Shown: positions 28,258 to 36,128 of the stretch, piece after piece
Layout of the letters: each line of letters starts with the position of its first letter
Position numbering within the stretch: position 1 is the stretch's first letter
Assembly (NCBI RefSeq): GCF_963455295.1
Contig: NZ_OY734020.1
Coordinates: forward strand, 2,852,001-2,916,000
DNA: 64,000 nt
DNA from: Candidatus Thiodiazotropha sp. CDECU1
Lineage (GTDB): Bacteria > Pseudomonadota > Gammaproteobacteria > Chromatiales > Chromatiaceae
Reading direction: 5' to 3'
Notes under the pieces: model-generated
Seen by the model: only the letters and a program-made list of their open reading frames with translations
Databases searched by the model: none
What the model was told of the DNA's origin: nothing
Position numbers and translations under genes: made by a program

Positions 28258-28362
28258 GGCGCCTGACGGTTGTCTTTCTCCGACGCCCCGACACGACATC
28301 CTATCGTGACGGGGCTTACGCGGCATCCTTGCCGCTACTGCGAAAGACAACCGTCAGGCGCC
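28258..28362. repeat. Long inverted repeat element between mtnA and mtaD
   Basis: Two perfect 21-base arms (28258-28278, core GCCTGACGGTTGTCTTTC, and 28342-28362) are inverted around a 63-base centre. The centre has a further short palindrome, GCCCCG...CGGGGC (28284-28289 and 28310-28315). The whole unit of about 105 bases could fold into a cruciform or a strong RNA hairpin. It has no coding capacity. It resembles a REP doublet or MITE; no target-site duplication was clear. Confidence 0.6.
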
Positions 28363-28453
28363 TACCTAGGTCCAAGGTAAATAAGCTAACGTTGCATTTG
28401 TTCAGGGAGCAAGTGTAGTGTCTCACACTATTCAGTTCTAAAGGGACAGCGTC

Positions 28454-29785
28454 ATGCCTGAACAGGTCGATCAACTCATCCATGCGGAATGGATCATTCC
28501 TGTGGTCCCAGAAAACCATGTCTATAGCGACCACACACTGGTGGTAAAGCGGGGACGCATCAGCGCCATCCTGCCCACCGACCAGGTGACATCCCGGTTT
28601 CAGTCGACACAGGAGACCACCCTGCGGGGCCATGCGCTGATCCCCGGCCTGATCAATACCCATACCCATGCGGCAATGGCCCTGCTCAGGGGCCTGGCCG
28701 ATGATATGCCCCTGATGACATGGCTGAACGAACACATCTGGCCTGCCGAGGCCAAGTGGGTAAGTGAGGAGTTCATCCACGACGGTACCCAGTTGGCTGT
28801 CGCCGAGATGCTCCTTGGTGGCACCACCTGTTTCAACGACATGTACTTTTTTCCCGACATCACCGGACGGGTTGCAAGCAGTGCAGGGATACGTGCAGTG
28901 CTTGGCCTGATAGCCATCGATTTCCCATCTGCCTGGGCCAGTGACGGCGACGATTATCTGCATAAGGGGCTGCAGGTCCACGATCAATTCCGCACCAACC
29001 CAATTATCCATACCGCGTTTGCCCCCCATGCCCCCTACTCCGTGGCTGATCCCATACTGGAGAGAATCCGCACTCTGGCGGATGAACTTGAGATACCTGT
29101 ACATATGCATGTTCATGAAACCCATGACGAAATCGTGCAGGGCCTGCAACATCACGGCAAACGGCCGATGGCCAGACTGAATGATCTGGGGCTGCTGTCA
29201 CCCTCGCTGGCGGCGGTACATATGACCCATCTCGAGGCGGCCGAGCTGGAGCTGTTTGCCGCCAGCGGCGGCCATGTGGTGCACTGCCCCGAATCGAACC
29301 AGAAACTGGCGAGCGGATTCTGCCCGGTTGTGAAGCTCATGAAGGCGGGTATCAACGTGGCATTGGGTACCGACGGCGCCGCCAGCAATAACGATCTGGA
29401 TATGTTCAGCGAGATGCGCAGCGCCGCCCTCCTCGCCAAGGGTGTGGCGAACGATGCCAGTGCGCTGCCCGCCGCCAAGGCGCTCTCGATGGCGACCATC
29501 AACGGTGCACTGGCACTCGGTCTGCAACAGGAGACAGGATCCCTTGAAGCCGGAAAATCGGCCGACATGGTTGCGGTGGATCTGAATCGAGTCAACACCC
29601 TGCCTGTCTACCACCCCATTTCTCAACTGGTCTATGCCGCAGGGCGTGAACAGGTCACTCATGTCTGGGTCGCCGGCCGACCCGTTGTCAGCGAAGGCAG
29701 CCTGACCACCCTGGACACGCAGCAGATGATGGCGCAGACCGTAGATTGGCGGGAACGCATCATGGCGTCGGATGTCGACAGATAA
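28454..29785 (+). CDS. mtaD: 5-methylthioadenosine/S-adenosylhomocysteine deaminase family amidohydrolase
   Basis: This 443-residue TIM-barrel metal hydrolase has the metal motif NTHTHAAMALLRG, MHVHETHDE in the middle, and ALGTDGAASNNDLDMF with the catalytic aspartate. It belongs to the TRZ/ATZ group that deaminates methylthioadenosine and S-adenosylhomocysteine to the inosine forms. The divergent mtnA supports a methylthioadenosine role, although other amino-purines or triazine-like compounds cannot be excluded. No signal peptide; cytoplasmic. Confidence 0.87.
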   Translation: MPEQVDQLIHAEWIIPVVPENHVYSDHTLVVKRGRISAILPTDQVTSRFQSTQETTLRGHALIPGLINTHTHAAMALLRGLADDMPLMTWLNEHIWPAEAKWVSEEFIHDGTQLAVAEMLLGGTTCFNDMYFFPDITGRVASSAGIRAVLGLIAIDFPSAWASDGDDYLHKGLQVHDQFRTNPIIHTAFAPHAPYSVADPILERIRTLADELEIPVHMHVHETHDEIVQGLQHHGKRPMARLNDLGLLSPSLAAVHMTHLEAAELELFAASGGHVVHCPESNQKLASGFCPVVKLMKAGINVALGTDGAASNNDLDMFSEMRSAALLAKGVANDASALPAAKALSMATINGALALGLQQETGSLEAGKSADMVAVDLNRVNTLPVYHPISQLVYAAGREQVTHVWVAGRPVVSEGSLTTLDTQQMMAQTVDWRERIMASDVDR

Positions 29786-29838
29786 GGAAACGCTTGCTTA
29801 AATAGGCAGCCCTCGAAAAAGGCTGCAACGCTGTGTAA

Positions 29839-29862
29839 CCTAGGGCCTGTTAACACTAATCC
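29839..29862 (+). repeat. 24-base dispersed repeat, copy 2
   Basis: CCTAGGGCCTGTTAACACTA plus ATCC matches the copy at 21993-22016 at 23 of 24 positions, in the same orientation. It lies 29 bases upstream of the ubiG start. TGTTAACA inside it is a perfect palindrome. It may be a solo mobile-element end or a protein-binding site. Confidence 0.5.
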
Positions 29863-29891
29863 ATAAATCAACACCACTATCTAGTAAAAGC

Positions 29892-30602
29892 ATGAGCACT
29901 GAAGAGATAAATGTTGACCATGCAGAGGTCAGCAAGTTTGAAGAGCTGGCGTCCCGTTGGTGGGACCCGCATAGCGAGTTCAAACCCCTGCATGAGATCA
30001 ATCCGCTGCGCCTGGAATATATTAAGCGACTTGCTCCCCTGGATGGAAAGCAGGTGCTCGATGTAGGCTGCGGTGGCGGGATTCTATCCGAAAGCATGGC
30101 GGCCAATGGTGCCCAGGTGACCGGTATCGATATGGGTGAAGCCCCCCTTCAGGTTGCCAGACTCCATTTGTTGGAGTCTGGCCTGGAGATCAACTATGAA
30201 CGCATTCCGGTGGAGCGCCTGGCGGAGGAGCAGCCGGAACAATTCGATGTCGTGACCTGCATGGAGATGCTGGAGCATGTGCCCGATCCCGCTTCGGTGG
30301 TGAATGCCTGCGCCCGTTTGGTCAAGCCGGGCGGTAATCTCTTTTTTTCCACCATCAACCGTAACCCCAAATCCTATCTGTTTGCCATCGTTGGTGCCGA
30401 GTATGTGTTGAAGCTACTGCCCAAAGGTACCCACGATTATGCCAAGTTCATCCGTCCCTCCGAACTCCAAGGCTGGTTGCGGGAGGCCGGTTTGACCACC
30501 CTGGGCATGACCGGAATGAGTTACAATCCGCTCACTCAAATCTACAAACTGAGCAGCGATGTGGATGTCAACTATCTGGTTGCCGCAACCAGGGAAGCGT
30601 AA
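29892..30602 (+). CDS. ubiG: Ubiquinone biosynthesis O-methyltransferase UbiG
   Basis: This 236-residue SAM-dependent methyltransferase has motif [14 protein letters not shown] and the acidic post-[11 protein letters not shown]. It has the N-terminal family signature [23 protein letters not shown]. It carries out both O-methylations in ubiquinone synthesis, at the inner-membrane surface. It starts the ubiG-mupP-yciK set, the order known from pseudomonads. Its presence shows that the organism makes ubiquinone, consistent with the aerobic oxidase operon downstream. Confidence 0.95.
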   Translation: MSTEEINVDHAEVSKFEELASRWWDPHSEFKPLHEINPLRLEYIKRLAPLDGKQVLDVGCGGGILSESMAANGAQVTGIDMGEAPLQVARLHLLESGLEINYERIPVERLAEEQPEQFDVVTCMEMLEHVPDPASVVNACARLVKPGGNLFFSTINRNPKSYLFAIVGAEYVLKLLPKGTHDYAKFIRPSELQGWLREAGLTTLGMTGMSYNPLTQIYKLSSDVDVNYLVAATREA

Positions 30603-30639
30603 TGATATGACGCTCCCCAGCCGCTGACTGCTGATACCA

Positions 30640-31293
30640 ATGACCGTTAAATGTGTCCTGTTCGATCTCGACGGCACCTTTGCCGATACCGCTGCTGATC
30701 TCCATTCCGCACTGAATCAGGTACTGACCCAGGAAGGTCGGGAAGAGATCCCATTCGAGAAGGTGCGGCCTGCTGTTTCCCATGGCAGCCGGGCAATGTT
30801 GAAAGTGGCGTTCGATATCGAACCTGAGGATCCCGGATACACTGAACTGCAACAGCAGTTCCTGCGTATCTACGCCAACAATATTGCAGTACTCACCAAG
30901 CCATTTGACGGCATGGAAACACTCATCGAGGAGCTCGAGGTACGAGGCATTCACTGGGGTATCGTGACCAACAAACCCGCTTGGCTGACAGACGCCTTGA
31001 TGCAAAAACTGGGCTTGGACAATCGTGCCAGTGCCATTGTCAGTGGTGACACAACGCCCCATGCCAAGCCACATCCGCTACCCATTCTGCATGCCTGCCA
31101 ACAGACGGGTATAGATCCGTCGCAGGCTATCTATGTGGGTGACGCGGTACGGGATATCGAAGCTGGCCGAAACGCAGGCACCAAGACCCTGGTGGCCCTG
31201 TTCGGTTATCTTGACGAAAACGACGACCCCCTGGCATGGCGGGCGGATGGGCAGATCAGCCACCCCATGGAGATATTGAAGTGGGTTGATTGA
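30640..31293 (+). CDS. mupP: HAD phosphatase, MupP/phosphoglycolate phosphatase type
   Basis: This 217-residue HAD phosphatase has motif I DLDGTFADT, motif II VTNKP, the lysine in HAKPHPLP and motif III GDAVRDIEAGRNAG, with an alpha-helical cap after motif I. Sequence alone also fits Gph (phosphoglycolate phosphatase). Its place between ubiG and yciK matches MupP, the MurNAc-6-phosphate phosphatase of the pseudomonad peptidoglycan recycling pathway. The AmgK and MurU genes of that pathway are not in the window, so the substrate is inferred from gene order. Confidence 0.8.
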   Translation: MTVKCVLFDLDGTFADTAADLHSALNQVLTQEGREEIPFEKVRPAVSHGSRAMLKVAFDIEPEDPGYTELQQQFLRIYANNIAVLTKPFDGMETLIEELEVRGIHWGIVTNKPAWLTDALMQKLGLDNRASAIVSGDTTPHAKPHPLPILHACQQTGIDPSQAIYVGDAVRDIEAGRNAGTKTLVALFGYLDENDDPLAWRADGQISHPMEILKWVD

Positions 31294-31407
31294 TCAGGCC
31301 GCAAATATCAGTTACCTCTGAAAATTTTCCTTGCTATGAGAATTTTCAATATCGTTGCTGACGGCGCGCGGCTATAATGCACCCCCCGACAAGAACCAAC
31401 CTACTCC

Positions 31408-32169
31408 ATGCAAGACTACAATCCCGACAAAGACCTGCTCAATGAACGCGTCATTCTGGTTACCGGAGCCGGCAGCGGAATCGGCCAGGCGGCGGCTAAA
31501 AAATTTGCCGAATATGGTGCAACAGTGGTGCTACTGGGACGCAATGAGCACAGACTGGAGCAGACTTACGACCAGATAGAAGCGGCCGGATGGCCCACAC
31601 CGGCGCTTATACCCTTCGACCTGGAGAAGGCACCGACCGAGGACTATTATGCCCTGGGCGAGAGCCTCTATCAGGAGTTCGGTCAATTACATGGCCTGCT
31701 CCACAATGCTGCCAAACTTGCACTCTTGAGTCGTATCGACGATTTCGATCCGGTAACCTGGAACAGCGTCATCCAAGTCAATCTGAACGCTGCATTCCTG
31801 CTGACCCAGGCCTGTCTGCCACTGCTGCGCAAGGCGGATGACGCCTCTATCCTATTCACATCGGATCGGGTGGGCCGAAAAGGCCGGGCCTACTGGGGTG
31901 CCTATGGGGTATCCAAATTCGCCATCGAAGGATTGATGCAGACACTGGCCGAAGAATTGGAAAGCAGTCAGATTCGGGTCAACAGCATCGCCCCGGGTCC
32001 GACACAGACGGCCCTGCGCGCCTGGGCCTATCCCGGTGAGGATCCCACCAGCTTACCTCTGCCTGATCAGATAATGAATAACTATCTCTATCTAATGGGA
32101 CCGGACAGCAAGGAGATTAATGGTCAAGCATTGTCTGCGCAAGCAGTAACCCAAGTTGATAAAAGCTAG
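31408..32169 (+). CDS. yciK: YciK-family short-chain oxidoreductase
   Basis: This 253-residue SDR protein has the cofactor motif TGAGSGIGQAAA, HNAA, a serine in LFTSDRVGRKG and the YGVSK catalytic pair. The N-terminal segment with LLNERVILVTGAG is typical of the YciK group. The substrate is unknown. It is 114 bases downstream of the MupP-like gene, on the same strand, and probably has its own promoter in the gap. The last residues after SKEINGQALSAQ are short and not conserved in general SDRs. Confidence 0.88.
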   Translation: MQDYNPDKDLLNERVILVTGAGSGIGQAAAKKFAEYGATVVLLGRNEHRLEQTYDQIEAAGWPTPALIPFDLEKAPTEDYYALGESLYQEFGQLHGLLHNAAKLALLSRIDDFDPVTWNSVIQVNLNAAFLLTQACLPLLRKADDASILFTSDRVGRKGRAYWGAYGVSKFAIEGLMQTLAEELESSQIRVNSIAPGPTQTALRAWAYPGEDPTSLPLPDQIMNNYLYLMGPDSKEINGQALSAQAVTQVDKS

Positions 32170-32187
32170 CCTGGAAGATTGAATTAT

Positions 32188-32361
32188 CTATTCACCGCTC
32201 ACTGCAAGTGTCTGGACATCATTGAACTCTCTGGCAACCATATCCCGATAGCGCTGCAATATCTGTTTCTCATGATCGTTTCGTGCTGCTTTGATCATAT
32301 CTATGGATTGGATTACTTTTAGCCGTTCTTTTTGTGTAATACCACTGGTCAACTTTGGCAT
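32188..32361 (-). CDS. Small hypothetical protein, 57 residues
   Basis: The frame from MPKLTSGITQKERLKVIQ encodes a charged, mostly helical 57-residue protein without cysteines or membrane segments. The start at 32361 is preceded by GGGGAGAGATGAA, a good ribosome binding site; a longer in-frame version starting at 32475 has an unusual composition. It is convergent with yciK, 18 bases away. I recognise no family. Ribosome binding site and placement make it a plausible gene, but it could still be chance. Confidence 0.5.
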   Translation of the reverse strand: MPKLTSGITQKERLKVIQSIDMIKAARNDHEKQILQRYRDMVAREFNDVQTLAVSGE

Positions 32362-32673
32362 TTCATCTCTCCCCGAGTCCCATACATGCAAACCTAACCT
32401 GCAGTTACCTGATATCAAATTTGACTGACATGGAGGCAGTCTTCCTTCTGACTCTGCCCTTGTCGTTTTATACATTCGTCTTTATAGGATCTAACCTTGT
32501 ATGAGCTAGCTTAGACGAGAAATATTACAAATGTAATACCCGAGTGTTAAACTATGTTAATACACCTAGATAATGCTCCACATTTATAACGCAACTTATT
32601 GATAATAATTACGTATTGGCTTGGATACCCTAGTTGACTGATTCGGTGATATCCCTGGATTCTTATAAAATCA

Positions 32674-34398
32674 CTATTTTTTCCGCACCACATCATCATC
32701 CGACTTCACCAATGTATAGTTGTCCTGTCTCACCCCCTGCAGCAGCAGGTCGACACTGTCATTCGGTACATCAACCATCTGCAGTGCGATAGCCCCGAGG
32801 CGCAGGCTACTCTCCAGTGCCTCAGGAAAGGCATGACTTGCCCCCGCACTGACCAGGTGGCCACAGGCCTCGAGATCACGCGCCCTTGAGACCACCGGAA
32901 CATGAGGGTAGGTGTTGCGCACATGGGAAGTAGTGCGCAAGGCGACAGTACCGCTGTCCACGGTCAATACCACCAAAGAGGCGTTGCCAACATTGGCGGC
33001 ATCGAGCAGATCGGGATCGCTGATATCCCCATAGTAGACCGGCAGGCCATCCTTCTTACCCTGAGCGACACGGTCCGGATGGGTATCGAACACAACGATC
33101 GGCACGCCACTGCTATGCAGCAGCACCGCAACGGTATGTCCCACACGACCGTATCCGCCGATAATCACCCGTCGACTCTCCCCGCCTTTATCCGATGGAT
33201 AGCGCAAGTCATCGGTTTTGGCGCCGCTGCTGTCCAATCGCTTTGCCAATTGATCACTGACGCCAATCAGTAAGGGGGTCAACAACATACTCACGGATAT
33301 CACACCCACGGCTGTGACGAAGGTGGCATCGTCCACCACGTTCAGGGCTTTTGCCGCAGCGAACAGAACAAATCCGAACTCACCGCCCTGGGCAAGAAAG
33401 AAACTCACCCGCATCGCAATCTTTTTTGAATAGCCGAAACCGAGGGCAAGCAGAAACAGCACCAAAAACTTGATCGATACAATGACAAGAATATGCTGAA
33501 TAAAGATCCCAAAGTGGCTAGAGATAGCGGCAAAGTCGATCGACATACCGACTGCGACAAAGAACAGACTCATCAGCAAACCCTTATAGGGTTCGACGAA
33601 GGCCTGAATCTGTAATCGGTAGCTCGATCCCGATAACAGCATACCCATGACAAAGGCCCCAAGGGCCATGGACAGACCCACCTGATCCATGACCCAGGCA
33701 GCCAGGAATACAGCCAACATGACGACCAACAGAAAGCCCTCTCTGTTGCCCTGTTTTGCCAACTGATTGAGCACGAACGGCAGGACATAACGACCCACCA
33801 CCACAACCATGGCAATCATCCCGATCTCGATCATCAGCTGTTGCCATACGGGGATCTCGGCGGAGACCCCGCCTGTCTCGGAAAAGATCGGTACCAGGGC
33901 CAATAGGGGCACGATGGCCAGATCCTGCATCAACAGGATTGAAAAGGCGGTCGTGCCGTGGGGGCTGGCAATCTCCCCTCGTTCCTGCAGAATCTGGATC
34001 ACAAAGGCGGTTGAAGAGAGCGCAAAGGTAAGCCCTATCAGCAGGGATAGCAGCCAGGATGTCTGCCATTGATTGAAGTAAAATGCCAATATCAGGCCGG
34101 TCACAAGAATCTGCAGCAGTCCCAGGCCAAACACCTCTCTACGCATCGCCCACAAGCGACGCGGCCTCATCTCCAGGCCAATGATGAAGAGCAATAAAAC
34201 CACACCCAGCTCAGTGAAGTGTCTGACATCCTCCACATGCTCTGTCACATACGGGCCGGGGGAATACGGGCCGACAATTATGCCGGCCACCAGCAAACCC
34301 AATATGGAGCCCAGACCCAGATGCTTGAACAGCGCCACGGCAACCGAGGTTGCGATCAGCAAAAGCAACGCTGAAAACAGAAATGTATCGAGATGCAT
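32674..34398 (-). CDS. CPA2 family (Kef-type) monovalent cation:proton antiporter with RCK domain
   Basis: The 574-residue protein has an N-terminal Na+/H+ exchanger domain of about 12 membrane helices (1-385) and a C-terminal TrkA-N/RCK nucleotide-binding domain (about 405-530) with GGYGRVGHTVAVLL. The layout matches KefB/KefC-type potassium efflux antiporters and their relatives. No KefF/KefG ancillary gene is adjacent. The ion and its ligand control are not determined. The upstream gap (34399-34613) holds its promoter and that of the divergent small gene. Confidence 0.87.
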   Translation of the reverse strand: MHLDTFLFSALLLLIATSVAVALFKHLGLGSILGLLVAGIIVGPYSPGPYVTEHVEDVRHFTELGVVLLLFIIGLEMRPRRLWAMRREVFGLGLLQILVTGLILAFYFNQWQTSWLLSLLIGLTFALSSTAFVIQILQERGEIASPHGTTAFSILLMQDLAIVPLLALVPIFSETGGVSAEIPVWQQLMIEIGMIAMVVVVGRYVLPFVLNQLAKQGNREGFLLVVMLAVFLAAWVMDQVGLSMALGAFVMGMLLSGSSYRLQIQAFVEPYKGLLMSLFFVAVGMSIDFAAISSHFGIFIQHILVIVSIKFLVLFLLALGFGYSKKIAMRVSFFLAQGGEFGFVLFAAAKALNVVDDATFVTAVGVISVSMLLTPLLIGVSDQLAKRLDSSGAKTDDLRYPSDKGGESRRVIIGGYGRVGHTVAVLLHSSGVPIVVFDTHPDRVAQGKKDGLPVYYGDISDPDLLDAANVGNASLVVLTVDSGTVALRTTSHVRNTYPHVPVVSRARDLEACGHLVSAGASHAFPEALESSLRLGAIALQMVDVPNDSVDLLLQGVRQDNYTLVKSDDDVVRKK

Positions 34399-34613
34399 AG
34401 AGCCTCGTCACTATTCGTTATTCTATGTCTAACATACCGCACACTGCCCATGCTTAAACAGACAACTCACGGGTGATATTGTGAATTACCCGCCTATCAG
34501 ACTAAGCAGGATAAGGATTTAACCCTATAAAGTGTTGGGATTTCCCCGCATTGTAATCCTAGCCATCTACGCTAATTTCAATCTTAACGGATTTATAATG
34601 TTGGGAGGAGCAA

Positions 34614-34850
34614 ATGATCAATTTCGACGCCAATGCGGTGGTTCATATCAATGAATCCTTATCTCAAGAACAGATACAAAATATAGAAAAAAATCTCTCC
34701 GGGGTGAGGGGTGTTGTCAGCGCATGCGCTCACATCAAAACACCTCACCTGATGGTGGTTGATTACGATCCACAGACTATTCATTCAAGGGACCTGCTCT
34801 CACACTTCAAGCGTAGTGGCGTGCATGCCTCACTGATCGGTGGTATTTAA
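34614..34850 (+). CDS. Small HMA-like domain protein lacking CXXC
   Basis: This 78-residue protein has the ferredoxin-like pattern of heavy-metal-associated domains: a first strand, NLSGVRGVVSACAHI, a VDYDPQTIHSRDLL segment and a final GVHASLIGG. The CXXC metal-binding motif is absent; only one cysteine is present, in the segment SACAHI. The ribosome binding site GGGAGGAGCAA is very strong. It may bind a metal differently or serve as a protein-interaction module. It precedes a cysteine-rich small gene by about 95 bases. Confidence 0.65.
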   Translation: MINFDANAVVHINESLSQEQIQNIEKNLSGVRGVVSACAHIKTPHLMVVDYDPQTIHSRDLLSHFKRSGVHASLIGGI

Positions 34851-34943
34851 CACTCAGTGAGGTGCCAACTTGGGTGTAATCCCCAATTGCATTCCCCCTG
34901 CATACACTGGCAAGGTTAGGGGAAATAACGATAATCTAGATCA

Positions 34944-35189
34944 ATGCATAGTCCCAGACGTTTCAATATACCACTGGAAACCTTGTTAGAGGCGAAAAAG
35001 TGCACCAAAAATCATGCCTGTCTCACAGAAAGTGATTACAAGCTGTGTGGTATCAGATTAACCACCGACAATACATCGCGAATGGTTTGCGGTAAGGGTA
35101 AAGGCTGCCCCTACAGTTCCAAATTGGGTAATCAGGTGGTATGCACCTGCCCGGTTAGACACGCCATTTTCAGTAAATACGGCGTCTGA
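34944..35189 (+). CDS. Small cysteine-rich hypothetical protein, 81 residues
   Basis: The protein has seven cysteines arranged as CTKNHAC, KLC, VCGKGKGC and VCTC over 60 residues, with histidines near the first and last clusters (CTCPVRH). This spacing suggests zinc binding or an iron-sulfur cluster. There is no signal peptide. The ribosome binding site is weak (GGGGAAATAACG some distance upstream). It lies 12 bases before the DUF2461 gene and probably shares its transcript. I do not recognise a named family. Confidence 0.6.
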   Translation: MHSPRRFNIPLETLLEAKKCTKNHACLTESDYKLCGIRLTTDNTSRMVCGKGKGCPYSSKLGNQVVCTCPVRHAIFSKYGV

Positions 35190-35201
35190 TCCTGTAGATA
35201 C

Positions 35202-35891
35202 ATGGATAGGTTCAAAGGCTTTCCACCGCAGACCCTCCCTTTCCTGGTAGCACTGTCACACAACAATAATCGCGAATGGTTCGCCGAGAACAAACAGCAA
35301 TACGAATCCAGTGTCAGAGAACCGGCTCTCGCATTTATCGAAGAGATGGCGCCAAAACTGAGGGATATCTCAACCGAGTTTCGCGCCATCGCCAAAAAAA
35401 CCGGCGGTTCGTTGATGCGCGTCTATCGGGATACCCGCTTCTCCAAGGACAAGACCCCCTATAAAAACAATATCGGGATTCAGTTCAGACACAATCTGGG
35501 CAAGGATGTGCATGCCCCTGGATTCTATCTCCACATCGAGCCCGGTGAGTGTTTCCTCGGTGCGGGAATCTGGCACCCGGAGTCCAAGACCCTGGCCAAA
35601 ATCAGAAACTTCATCACTGACAATCCCGCAGCCTGGCAGGCGGCACTGAAAGAGAATCCATTCCGCAGGCACTTTCAACTTGCCGGGGACAGCTTGATCA
35701 GACCGCCGAGGGGCTTTCCCCCCGACCATCCGCTGCTGGAGGATCTGAAACGCAAGGACTTCATCGCCCTCAAACCCTTCGATAGTGAAGAGATCCTCAA
35801 GACCTCGTTTAGTAACTTCGTGGCCAGAGGTTTCAAACAGACCGACTCCCTGATGCGCTATCTTTGTGCCGCGGTAGAGGTCAATTACTGA
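35202..35891 (+). CDS. DUF2461 (TIGR02453) family protein
   Basis: This 229-residue protein has the DUF2461 pattern: LSHNNNREWFAENK near the N terminus, RVYRDTRFSKDKTPYKNNIGIQF in the middle (family core, first 20 residues diagnostic) and GAGIWHPESKTLAKIR. The family occurs widely in bacteria and some fungi, and its function is unknown. There is no signal peptide or membrane segment. The gene ends in front of a palindromic repeat cluster that separates it from a convergent GTPase gene. Confidence 0.85.
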   Translation: MDRFKGFPPQTLPFLVALSHNNNREWFAENKQQYESSVREPALAFIEEMAPKLRDISTEFRAIAKKTGGSLMRVYRDTRFSKDKTPYKNNIGIQFRHNLGKDVHAPGFYLHIEPGECFLGAGIWHPESKTLAKIRNFITDNPAAWQAALKENPFRRHFQLAGDSLIRPPRGFPPDHPLLEDLKRKDFIALKPFDSEEILKTSFSNFVARGFKQTDSLMRYLCAAVEVNY

Positions 35892-35945
35892 GGATCAAAG
35901 GCGTTAGAGCTATGTGCACACAAAGTGCCCATGTGACCCTCAGGT

Positions 35946-36080
35946 GCAGGGTGCGGCTTGCCGCACCGTTGAACCCTCCAGATATTTCGGTGCCTTGGTG
36001 ATGCTTGTGTTTCGGTGGGCAGAACCCCACCCTACACGCTGATTGGATAGGTAGGGTGGGGCCCTGCCCCACCAATTCCC
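35946..36080. repeat. REP-like palindromic repeat cluster, copy set 1
   Basis: Three palindromic units lie between the convergent DUF2461 and GTPase genes. The first is AGGGTGCGGCTTGCCGCACC (35948-35967). The second and third form an inverted pair: GGTGGGCAGAACCCCACCC (36014 on) and GTAGGGTGGGGCCCTGCCCC (36051 on). Near-identical units recur at 61709-61955. They resemble REP elements moved by RAYT transposases, but no RAYT gene is in the window. Such hairpins at convergent gene ends often protect or end transcripts. Confidence 0.65.
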
Positions 36081-36128
36081 TTTGAGTAACCTTGAATTTT
36101 CCTTTATTTGTGGACTGAATAGCTCAGC

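Noticed and set aside
28258-28362. Possible integron attC site
   Set aside because: The inverted arms are too long and perfect, there is no GTTRRRY core arrangement, and no cassettes or integrase are present.
31318-31353. Inverted repeat GAAAATT...AATTTTC after the MupP-like gene
   Set aside because: Short AT-only stem without a T-run; more likely part of the yciK promoter region than a terminator.
34590-34600. TATAAT upstream of the HMA-like gene
   Set aside because: Initiation from it would fall inside the ribosome binding site GGAGG, leaving no usable leader, and there is no matching -35.
34932-34943. FNR-like half site TAATCTAGATCAA next to the cysteine-rich gene start
   Set aside because: Only one half matches well, and it touches the start codon; too weak compared with the pair at 53987-54022.
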